64,000 nt of DNA, taken from the NCBI RefSeq assembly GCF_025564065.1, contig NZ_JAMGZK010000052.1, positions 1 through 64,000 of the forward strand, given 5' to 3'. Below the pieces are notes generated by a model. The model saw only the letters and a list, made by a program, of their open reading frames with translations, made no database searches and was not told the origin of the DNA. Shown in pieces: positions 1 to 6,046 of this stretch. Positions within the stretch are counted from its first letter, which is position 1. The number at the start of each line of letters is the position of its first letter. Position numbers and translations under genes: made by a program. Origin of the DNA: Silvania hatchlandensis. GTDB taxonomy: Bacteria; Pseudomonadota; Gammaproteobacteria; Enterobacterales; Enterobacteriaceae.

Positions 1-127
1 TATGGTGGTACAGCACAAAAGTGGGGGTGATCGACCTGAAAAGAAAGTCGATCACCATGGGTAAAGGATGTTAAAAAGTGTTCACCCTGTCCCCGAACAT
101 CTGTCTACCATGTCCCCGGACTGTACA
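1..127. mobile_element. Probable right end of an insertion sequence (family uncertain)
   Basis: This stretch looks foreign to the rsmS locus. On the minus strand it holds two imperfect tandem 20-bp repeats (79-98 and 102-121) sharing a CGGGGACA core, the arrangement of multiple terminal repeats seen at the ends of IS481- or IS21-like elements. It ends with TGTACA at 122-127, exactly where a GGGAGAGGG palindromic repeat begins with its left arm missing. A short plus-strand reading frame (2-64) stops at TAA and could be the tail of a transposase, but I cannot recognise it. A 10-bp inverted repeat (26-35 with 47-56) could form a hairpin. The rest of the element lies outside the window, so the family is a guess. 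Confidence 0.4.
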
Positions 128-284
128 AGGGAGAGGGCAGGGGTGAGGGGAGTTTTCCTTCAAAATCCCGCCTCACAATCTCCAGCGCTTTCAGTACCGT
201 CTCGGCCGGTAAATCGTGGTTTTCCAGCAGCATAATTAAATCGACGGCCAGCTTGACCTCGTCCGGGGCATTTTCCAGTGACAT
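105..284 (-). CDS. rsmS: RsmS (YbaM) small regulatory protein with a replaced C-terminus
   Basis: A 59-residue protein whose first ~40 residues match YbaM/RsmS, a small enterobacterial protein described as a pleiotropic regulator in plant-pathogenic relatives; its biochemical role is not settled. I chose the second of two adjacent ATG codons because GGAG lies 6 bases before it. It follows priC on the same strand with a 12-base gap, as in E. coli. From about residue 43 the sequence becomes Pro/Ser/Leu-rich and is encoded by a GGGAGAGGG palindromic repeat plus the end of the probable insertion sequence; the stop codon lies inside the IS terminal repeat. The native charged tail of YbaM (about 53 residues in E. 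coli) is therefore lost. The conserved N-terminal part may still work; this is not testable from sequence. Confidence 0.75.
   Translation of the reverse strand: MSLENAPDEVKLAVDLIMLLENHDLPAETVLKALEIVRRDFEGKLPSPLPSPLYSPGTW
129..150. repeat. Half copy of the CCCTCTCCC palindromic repeat
   Basis: The right arm (GGGAGAGGG followed by a GGGGTGAGGG-like outer arm) matches the right half of the copies at 12966-13010 and 16288-16320. The left arm is missing and is replaced by the probable IS end, suggesting insertion into the repeat. It encodes part of the altered tail of RsmS. Confidence 0.65.
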
Positions 285-296
285 CATGTTCTCCAG

Positions 297-824
297 TTAA
301 CGGGTCATACGCGCAATCACGCGCTCAATATCATCCAGTGCTTTACGGCAGCGTTCAAGGCGGCCGTCGAGGGCGGTGATTTCACGCATTAAGCGCTGCT
401 GCTCTTCCAAAGTATCGGCCTGGTTCAGCTTCATCTGGCGTTCCTCTTTCATTTCACCTAGCCGACGTTCAAACTCCTGATGCTCCAGGCGCTTGCGCTG
501 CCATTTTGTTGCCCCCGCAGAGGCGCTGTCCCAGAGGCGCAGCGGCCAGGCGGCAATCTCCCGGTGCAGGGCGGCAATCTGCTCTGCCAGATGGGTCGCC
601 AGCCAGGCAACCTGCTCAGTCTGCGCTTTTTCTACCGCGTGGCCCAGTTCATCAAGATTGTGCTGGGCTTCATCCAGATAATCTTTCATTACGGTGCTGC
701 GGGTGCGGAACAACTGCCGGTCAAAACGCGGCTTCAGGGTTGCGTGCTGCATCAACGGGGCGGCCTGCGTTCGCAGGGCCGTCAGCTGATTTTGCAGCGT
801 CTGTAAAAGCAAGGCTGTTTTCAA
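297..824 (-). CDS. priC: Primosomal replication protein N'' (PriC)
   Basis: PriC helps reload the DnaB helicase at stalled or collapsed forks with a leading-strand gap, working with Rep and SSB in the PriA-independent restart route. The 175-residue product has the family's full length and is largely alpha-helical and basic, rich in Arg/Glu/Gln with heptad-like stretches (about residues 75-165). The start is a TTG codon preceded by GGAG; no better ATG is in frame, and it begins with the family's usual MKTALLL. It is divergent from ybaN and followed by rsmS, the standard enterobacterial order. Confidence 0.93.
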   Translation of the reverse strand: MKTALLLQTLQNQLTALRTQAAPLMQHATLKPRFDRQLFRTRSTVMKDYLDEAQHNLDELGHAVEKAQTEQVAWLATHLAEQIAALHREIAAWPLRLWDSASAGATKWQRKRLEHQEFERRLGEMKEERQMKLNQADTLEEQQRLMREITALDGRLERCRKALDDIERVIARMTR

Positions 825-874
825 TCCGCTCTCCAGTGGTACAGTAGCCGTTCAGTTTGATAACGATTCGCATT

Positions 875-1252
875 ATGCAGCGTACTATTTTAATCATCAT
901 TGGCTGGCTTGCGGTAGTGCTTGGCACGCTGGGCGTCGTATTGCCCCTTCTGCCGACCACGCCCTTCATCCTGCTGGCGGCCTGGTGCTTTGCCCGCTCG
1001 TCGCCGCGTTTTCACCACTGGCTGGTGCATCGCTCGTGGTTTGGCGGTTATCTGCGCCACTGGCAGCAGTACCGGGCCATGCCGCCCGGGGCCAAGCCGC
1101 GCGCGATTGCGCTGATCCTCGTGACCTTCGCCATCTCATTATGGCTGGTTCACATCCTGTGGGTGCGGATACTGCTGCTGGTGTGCCTTGGCTGCCTGCT
1201 GATTTTCATGTGGCGTATCCCGGTGGTTGATGAAAAGCAACAAAAGTCATAA
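875..1252 (+). CDS. ybaN: YbaN, DUF454 inner-membrane protein
   Basis: A 125-residue integral membrane protein of the DUF454 family; function unknown. Two N-terminal hydrophobic segments (about residues 4-24 and 27-42) flank a conserved LPTTPF motif, and a third hydrophobic region lies near residues 83-115. The ATG at 875 gives the length and N-terminus of E. coli YbaN; an upstream TTG in frame was rejected. It is divergent from priC and points toward apt, separated from it by about 150 bases in which I see no repeat or strong hairpin. Confidence 0.9.
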   Translation: MQRTILIIIGWLAVVLGTLGVVLPLLPTTPFILLAAWCFARSSPRFHHWLVHRSWFGGYLRHWQQYRAMPPGAKPRAIALILVTFAISLWLVHILWVRILLLVCLGCLLIFMWRIPVVDEKQQKS

Positions 1253-1404
1253 TCCGCAGAATGGCTGTTGCAATTCTCGTGCGCAGCCAGTAAATTCGAC
1301 CGTTTTCGAGCACGGGTGCGGCTGGTTAAAGGTTAAACAAATGTTACTTTGACCCAACCGTTATGCGCTCCGTGAGCAACACCGTTTTCATCAGGCACAC
1401 ACTT

Positions 1405-1956
1405 ATGACCGCAACTGCGCAGCAGCTTGAATATCTTAAAAACAGCATCAAAAGCATCCAGGATTATCCGAAGCCGGGTATTCTTTTCCGCGATGTCACC
1501 AGCTTGCTGGAAGACCCGAAAGCGTATGCTCTCAGCATTGAATTGCTGGTTGAGCGTTATAAGGACGCCGGGATCACCAAAGTGGTTGGCACCGAAGCGC
1601 GTGGCTTCCTGTTTGGGGCGCCGGTAGCGCTGGCAATGGGTGTCGGTTTTGTGCCGGTGCGCAAGCCGCGTAAACTGCCGCGTGAAACCATCGCTGAAAG
1701 CTACGAGCTGGAATACGGCACCGATCAGCTGGAGATCCACATCGATGCGATCCAGCCTGGCGATAAAGTGCTGGTGGTTGACGATCTGCTGGCAACGGGC
1801 GGCACCATTGAAGCCACCGTTAAGCTGATCCGTCGTCTGGGTGGCGAAGTGACCGACGCGGCCTTCATCATTAACCTGTTCGATCTGGGCGGCGAACAGC
1901 GCCTGGAAAAACAGGGCATCACCAGCTACAGCCTCGTGCCTTTCCCGGGACATTAA
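1405..1956 (+). CDS. apt: Adenine phosphoribosyltransferase
   Basis: Cytosolic purine-salvage enzyme converting adenine and PRPP to AMP and pyrophosphate. The 183-residue product matches the enterobacterial enzyme almost residue for residue. The PRPP-binding loop [13 protein letters not shown] is near residues 122-134, and the [13 protein letters not shown] segment near 62-74 belongs to the dimer/active-site region. I chose the ATG at 1405 (start MTATAQQ) rather than the in-frame ATG at 1363, because it matches the family N-terminus. It lies just upstream of dnaX, with a strong hairpin between. Confidence 0.96.
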   Translation: MTATAQQLEYLKNSIKSIQDYPKPGILFRDVTSLLEDPKAYALSIELLVERYKDAGITKVVGTEARGFLFGAPVALAMGVGFVPVRKPRKLPRETIAESYELEYGTDQLEIHIDAIQPGDKVLVVDDLLATGGTIEATVKLIRRLGGEVTDAAFIINLFDLGGEQRLEKQGITSYSLVPFPGH

Positions 1957-1965
1957 TCCCCCTCC

Positions 1966-1994
1966 CACAACCTCGCCCAACGGGTGAGGTTGTG
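1966..1994 (+). terminator. Hairpin between apt and dnaX
   Basis: A perfect 9-bp outer stem (CACAACCTC with GAGGTTGTG) continues through one G-T pair into a 3-bp GC inner stem with a 3-base loop. It lacks a convincing T-run (TTAGC follows), so it may be an RNA-stabilising or attenuating hairpin rather than a full terminator. Confidence 0.55.
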
Positions 1995-2043
1995 TTAGCA
2001 TTACCCCCTGATTATCCACCTTCCAGCGTTGCAGAGCCCGCCC

Positions 2044-3978
2044 ATGAGTTATCAGGTGTTAGCCCGAAAATGGCGACCCCAAACCTTTGCTGACGTTGTC
2101 GGCCAGGAACATGTGCTGACCGCCCTGGCGAACGGCTTATCGCTAGGACGTATCCATCACGCTTATCTTTTTTCCGGCACCCGTGGCGTCGGTAAAACCT
2201 CTATTGCCCGTTTGCTGGCGAAAGGCCTTAACTGCGAAAGCGGGATCACCGCGACGCCGTGTGGCGTGTGTGACAACTGCCGTGAAATCGAGCAGGGGCG
2301 CTTTGTCGATCTGATTGAGATCGATGCTGCCTCACGCACCAAAGTCGAAGATACCCGCGATCTGCTGGATAATGTCCAGTACGCGCCGGCACGCGGCCGC
2401 TTTAAGGTCTATCTGATCGACGAAGTGCACATGCTGTCCCGCCACAGCTTTAATGCCCTGCTGAAAACGCTGGAAGAGCCGCCTGCGCACGTTAAATTCC
2501 TGCTGGCGACAACCGATCCGCAAAAGCTGCCGGTCACCATTTTATCCCGCTGCCTGCAGTTCCATCTGAAGGCGCTGGACGTCGGGCAGATCCGCGATCA
2601 GCTCGAGCATATTCTTAATGAAGAGCAGGTGACGCACGAGCCGCGTGCCCTGCAGCTACTGGCCCGTGCGGCCGACGGCAGCCTGCGCGATGCGCTCAGC
2701 CTCACCGATCAGGCGATTGCCAGCGGTGACGGTGTGCTCTCTACGCTTGCGGTCAGCACTATGCTTGGCACCCTGGATGACGATCAGGCGCTGTCGCTGA
2801 TTGAGGCGGTGGTCGAGGCCAACGGCGAGCGCGTGATGACGTTAGTGGATGCTGCAGCCTCACGCGGCATCGAGTGGGAAGCTCTGCTGGTTGAGATGCT
2901 GAGCCTGCTGCACCGTATTGCGATGGTACAGCTCTCGCCGGCAGCACTCGGCGCCGATATGGCCGCGATTGAACAGCGGATGCGCGAGCTGGCGCGAACC
3001 ATTCCGCCAACGGATGTGCAACTCTACTATCAAACCTTATTGATGGGTCGCAAGGAGATGCCGTTCGCACCGGACCGACGTATGGGCGTTGAAATGGCCC
3101 TGCTGCGTGCGCTGGCGTTCCATCCGCGAATGCCGCTGCCTGAGCCCGAGGTTCAACCACAGTCATTCGCCCCGGTCGCCCCCACGGCGGTGTTGACGCC
3201 GATGCAGGTGCCTGCCCAGCAGAGTACGCCGCCACCGCCGCGCCATGATGTGCCGCTGTCGGACGCCACCAGCCAGGTGCTCGCTGCCCGCAATCAGCTT
3301 CAGCGCGCGCAGGGAGCACCCAAGCCAAAAAAGAGTGAACCGGCAGCGCCAGGCAGAGCGCGGCCGGTAAATAACGCTGCGCTTGAACGTCTGGCATCGA
3401 TCTCGGATCGCGTCCAGTCGCGTGCCGCGACAAGCCCTCCTGAGCCACAGAGTCCGGTGAAGAAAGAGGCGTATCGCTGGAAATCCACCGCTCCGGCCGA
3501 AGCGGTCAAGGTGGAAATCACCACGCCGAAGGCGCTGAAAAAAGCGCTGGAGCATGAGAAGACGCCGGAGCTGTCCGCTAAGCTTGCCGAAGAGTCGCTG
3601 GAACGCGACGTCTGGGCGGCTGAGGTCAGCCAGCTGAAGCTTCCTAAACTGGTGGAACAGGTCGCGCTGAACGCCTGGTGCGAGCAGGAAGGCAATCGTG
3701 TCTGCCTGCATCTGCGCTCGGGCCAGCGCCACCTGAACTCGGCGAGCGCGCAGCAGGTGCTGACCGAGGCGCTTGGGACATTACGGGGGGCACCGGTTGA
3801 ATTGACTATCATAGAAGATGATAATCCGGCGGTGCGAACGCCGCTGGAGTGGCGTCAGGCCATTTATGAAGAGAAGCTCGCGCAAGCGCGTGAGTCTATT
3901 ATCGCGGATAATAACATTCAGACTCTGCAGCGCTATTTTGATGCAGATCTGGATGAAGAGAGTATTCGCCCCATTTGA
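2044..3978 (+). CDS. dnaX: DNA polymerase III subunits tau and gamma
   Basis: Tau/gamma form the ATP-driven clamp loader that places the beta clamp on primed DNA; full-length tau also couples the polymerase cores and contacts DnaB. The 644-residue product has the AAA+ domain with Walker A GTRGVGKTS near residues 44-52, a four-cysteine zinc module just after it (C..CGVCDNC), Walker B LIDEVHM, an SRC arginine-finger motif, a Pro/Ala-rich linker (about 360-430) and the tau-specific C-terminal domains. The ATG at 2044 gives the family N-terminus MSYQVLARKW. A -1 frameshift near codon 430 would yield the 431-residue gamma subunit (see next feature). ybaB follows 53 bases downstream. Confidence 0.97.
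   Translation: MSYQVLARKWRPQTFADVVGQEHVLTALANGLSLGRIHHAYLFSGTRGVGKTSIARLLAKGLNCESGITATPCGVCDNCREIEQGRFVDLIEIDAASRTKVEDTRDLLDNVQYAPARGRFKVYLIDEVHMLSRHSFNALLKTLEEPPAHVKFLLATTDPQKLPVTILSRCLQFHLKALDVGQIRDQLEHILNEEQVTHEPRALQLLARAADGSLRDALSLTDQAIASGDGVLSTLAVSTMLGTLDDDQALSLIEAVVEANGERVMTLVDAAASRGIEWEALLVEMLSLLHRIAMVQLSPAALGADMAAIEQRMRELARTIPPTDVQLYYQTLLMGRKEMPFAPDRRMGVEMALLRALAFHPRMPLPEPEVQPQSFAPVAPTAVLTPMQVPAQQSTPPPPRHDVPLSDATSQVLAARNQLQRAQGAPKPKKSEPAAPGRARPVNNAALERLASISDRVQSRAATSPPEPQSPVKKEAYRWKSTAPAEAVKVEITTPKALKKALEHEKTPELSAKLAEESLERDVWAAEVSQLKLPKLVEQVALNAWCEQEGNRVCLHLRSGQRHLNSASAQQVLTEALGTLRGAPVELTIIEDDNPAVRTPLEWRQAIYEEKLAQARESIIADNNIQTLQRYFDADLDEESIRPI
3311..3368 (+). promoter_or_regulatory. 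dnaX programmed -1 frameshift signal (gamma subunit)
   Basis: All three known elements are visible. An internal Shine-Dalgarno-like AGGGAG lies at 3311-3316; the slippery heptamer A AAA AAG is at 3327-3333 in the correct phase (codons 429-430 are AAA AAG); and a hairpin follows, with ACCGGC at 3339-3344 pairing with GCCGGT at 3363-3368 and an inner GCGC/GCGC stem. After slippage the new frame reads GAG then TGA (3336-3338), so gamma ends at Glu431, the same length as in E. coli. Ten bases separate the SD and the slip site. Confidence 0.95.
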
Positions 3979-4031
3979 TCGTGAGTCTGACTTACGGTTG
4001 TTATCTGTAACGTGACTGAAGAGAGAAGCCT

Positions 4032-4364
4032 ATGTTTGGTGGTAAAGGCGGTCTGGGTAACCTGATGAAACAGGCCCAGCAGATGCAAGACAAAATGCAG
4101 AAGATGCAGGAAGAGATCGCACAGCTGGAAGTGACTGGCGAATCGGGCGCAGGTCTGGTTAAAGTCACCATCAACGGCGCGCATAACTGCCGTCGCGTGG
4201 AGATTGATCCAAGCCTGTTCGAAGACGACAAAGACATGCTGGAAGATCTGGTTGCTGCTGCATTCAACGATGCTGCGCGCCGTATCGACGAAACGCAAAA
4301 AGAGAAAATGGCGTCTGTATCCTCAGGAATGCAGTTGCCACCGGGCTTTAAGATGCCATTCTGA
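4032..4364 (+). CDS. ybaB: YbaB/EbfC nucleoid-associated protein
   Basis: A 110-residue DNA-binding, nucleoid-associated protein of the YbaB/EbfC family that forms tweezer-shaped dimers. The start [14 protein letters not shown] is characteristic, followed by a long Met/Gln-rich helix (about residues 10-35). In E. coli, as I recall it, the stop overlaps the recR start (TGATG), making dnaX-ybaB-recR one unit. Here the stop is still followed by TGATGC, but a fimbrial operon of about 6 kb then separates it from recR. Confidence 0.95.
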   Translation: MFGGKGGLGNLMKQAQQMQDKMQKMQEEIAQLEVTGESGAGLVKVTINGAHNCRRVEIDPSLFEDDKDMLEDLVAAAFNDAARRIDETQKEKMASVSSGMQLPPGFKMPF

Positions 4365-4373
4365 TGCGCCTGG

Positions 4374-4404
4374 GTAAGCGGTGGCGATCGCCGCTTACTT
4401 TGTC
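4374..4404 (+). terminator. Terminator after ybaB
   Basis: GTAAGCGG pairs with CCGCTTAC and continues through one G-T and one G-C pair to a 5-base loop (4374-4398), a 10-bp stem. TTTGTCTTGTC follows, a modest U-rich tail. It would end dnaX-ybaB transcription before the fimbrial operon. Confidence 0.65.
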
Positions 4405-4750
4405 TTGTCGCTCTTCTCCTCTCGTATTACCCTTTACTTTAATTCACTTCACCGATATTTATTCTTATATATATATCTTCTGTCTCTTTGTTTTTTATTT
4501 TTATGATTCATCCATTTGACGAATATGATCGGAATTAACAGGCTATCGAGTGTGTTTAACCGATAAATAAAGATTGCTTACGTCACAAATTGATTAATAG
4601 TGCTAAAGAACGGTTGATCGATTAATTTTAGATATGCGAGAGTTGTCTGAGGGTATTACTATGTGTTTTGTTTGAGCATGTCCTCATTCGTCCTGTGAAA
4701 TAACATATATTTCAATGGGATGTTTTTCATCGACCTAAAAAGGATTGATC
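4405..4750 (+). promoter_or_regulatory. AT-rich leader and promoter region of the fimbrial operon
   Basis: About 345 bases without a gene and visibly richer in A+T than the flanks. It must hold the fimbrial promoter, although I cannot single out one pair of hexamers. GATC sites occur at 4527-4530, 4616-4619 and 4747-4750. No recombinase gene and no long inverted repeat of the fimS type was seen. A strong ribosome-binding site (AAAAAGGA, ending 4744) precedes the first fimbrial gene. Confidence 0.5.
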
Positions 4751-5281
4751 ATGAAAGTGAATTTATTAAACGGATCTGTTGTTGTATTGCTCGCATCGCT
4801 GGGTAGCGTAACTCAGGCCACTGCGGCAAATAATGAAGTGACCTTTGTTGGGTCTGTGCTGGATACCGCCTGTACGGTGACAGTGAATAACGGTCAATCT
4901 ACCGTTGAATTAGGCGGTACATTAAAATCCGATCTGGCTGCGCAGGGTGATACGGGTGCGCCAAAAACCTTCTCTATTTTATTAAGCGGATGCCCAACGG
5001 ATGGTCCGACAGCAGCCTATATTAAATTCTCCGGCGAAACCGACGGGAATAATACCTATTTTAAAAATACCGCTACCAGCTCTGCGGCAACCAACGTTGC
5101 GGTGCTCATTAAGCAGGGCGAACACACCGTTGAGGTAAATGACGGTAATGCCGCTATCATGCTTCCATCGGCCGGTGGTGATGTGAACGTTGACTATACC
5201 GCTCAGCTGGTGGCCACGGCTACCGGGGCGACCAAAGGTGCGGTATCCAGCACTCTGACTTACAACGTTTCTTATCAGTAA
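4751..5281 (+). CDS. Major fimbrial subunit (FimA-like pilin)
   Basis: A 176-residue secreted pilin, first gene of a chaperone-usher operon. It has a signal peptide of about 26 residues (positive start, hydrophobic core, Ala-rich end), then a short donor strand and the paired cysteines of pilins (Cys41 and Cys81). The C-terminus ends in alternating hydrophobic residues and a penultimate Tyr (NVSYQ), the chaperone/usher recognition strand. The ATG at 4751 was preferred over an in-frame TTG two codons upstream because of RBS spacing. Its first position and the following hairpin suggest it is the shaft subunit. Which fimbrial type it belongs to is not clear. Confidence 0.85.
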   Translation: MKVNLLNGSVVVLLASLGSVTQATAANNEVTFVGSVLDTACTVTVNNGQSTVELGGTLKSDLAAQGDTGAPKTFSILLSGCPTDGPTAAYIKFSGETDGNNTYFKNTATSSAATNVAVLIKQGEHTVEVNDGNAAIMLPSAGGDVNVDYTAQLVATATGATKGAVSSTLTYNVSYQ

Positions 5282-5287
5282 GGGAGT

Positions 5288-5313
5288 GAAGGGAGGAGGC
5301 GACTCCTCCCTTC
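5288..5313 (+). promoter_or_regulatory. Intercistronic hairpin after the major pilin gene
   Basis: A perfect 11-bp stem (GAAGGGAGGAG with CTCCTCCCTTC) closed by the tetraloop GCGA, with no T-run after it. It lies between the pilin and chaperone genes. In other fimbrial operons such hairpins protect or terminate the pilin message so that the shaft subunit is made in excess; that role is inferred here. Confidence 0.8.
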
Positions 5314-5323
5314 AGGATAACCT

Positions 5324-6010
5324 ATGAAATTGTATCAACTGGCCGCCTCCTTTTTGCTCTCTGTTTTCGTTGTTCTCCCTGCGCAGGCGAGTTTGCTAAT
5401 AGGCGGCACGCGCCTTGTTTTTGATGGTTCCCGCCAGGCGGCAACCTTGTCGATTGAAAATAAAGACAACGTGACGAACCTGGTGCAGTCATGGCTCTCC
5501 CCGGCAGATGAACATTCCCCTGAAAAAGATGCCTTTATAATTACCCCTCCGCTTTTTCGACTGGAGTCCGGCGGACAGGCCGCTATTCGGGTTGTGCGTT
5601 CAGGAAAACCCCTGCCGGACGATCGCGAATCCATGCTGTGGCTGAATGTCAAAGGCATTCCGGCGGCGACCGGCGGGCCGGATAAAAATATACTGCAGAT
5701 CGCGATTAACTCGCGCATAAAAATGATTTATCGCCCGGCGGCACTGAAAGGAGCCACCCCGGAGCGCGTCGCGGATAAATTACAGTGGAATATCAGCGGA
5801 ACAGCGTTGGTAGCAAAGAACACAACGTCGAATTATATGAATTTCTCTTCCCTGATTGTGAATGGCGAGACCTTGTCTACGCCTTATTTTGTTGCGCCTT
5901 ATTCTCAGCTCACTATCGCGGATAAAAAATTCCCGGCACATGGCCAGGTGACGTGGAAAATACTGGATGATTTCGGTATGAGTACCAAAAGTTATTCGCA
6001 GGCGTATTGA
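5324..6010 (+). CDS. Periplasmic fimbrial chaperone (PapD/FimC family)
   Basis: A 228-residue PapD-like chaperone that would bind pilin subunits in the periplasm by donating its G1 strand and deliver them to the usher. It has a signal peptide of about 22 residues, then GGTRLVFDG, with Arg30 in the place of the conserved subunit-anchoring arginine. FIITPPLFRLE, a DRESMLWLNVKGIP signature (about 100-113) and INSRIKMIYRP follow; Lys133 corresponds to the second anchoring residue. The alternating hydrophobic G1 strand and the two-domain length are typical. The ATG at 5324 follows the hairpin by about 10 bases. Confidence 0.92.
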   Translation: MKLYQLAASFLLSVFVVLPAQASLLIGGTRLVFDGSRQAATLSIENKDNVTNLVQSWLSPADEHSPEKDAFIITPPLFRLESGGQAAIRVVRSGKPLPDDRESMLWLNVKGIPAATGGPDKNILQIAINSRIKMIYRPAALKGATPERVADKLQWNISGTALVAKNTTSNYMNFSSLIVNGETLSTPYFVAPYSQLTIADKKFPAHGQVTWKILDDFGMSTKSYSQAY

Positions 6011-6046
6011 TACGGTAAATGGAAAGTTTTTGCATGGATACTTATT

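Noticed and set aside
1333..2019. Long minus-strand reading frame (228 codons) opposite apt
   Set aside because: It mirrors a certain, highly conserved gene on the plus strand and has no recognisable protein features.
4405..4750. Invertible fimS-type promoter switch
   Set aside because: No long inverted repeat pair and no FimB/FimE-like recombinase gene nearby.
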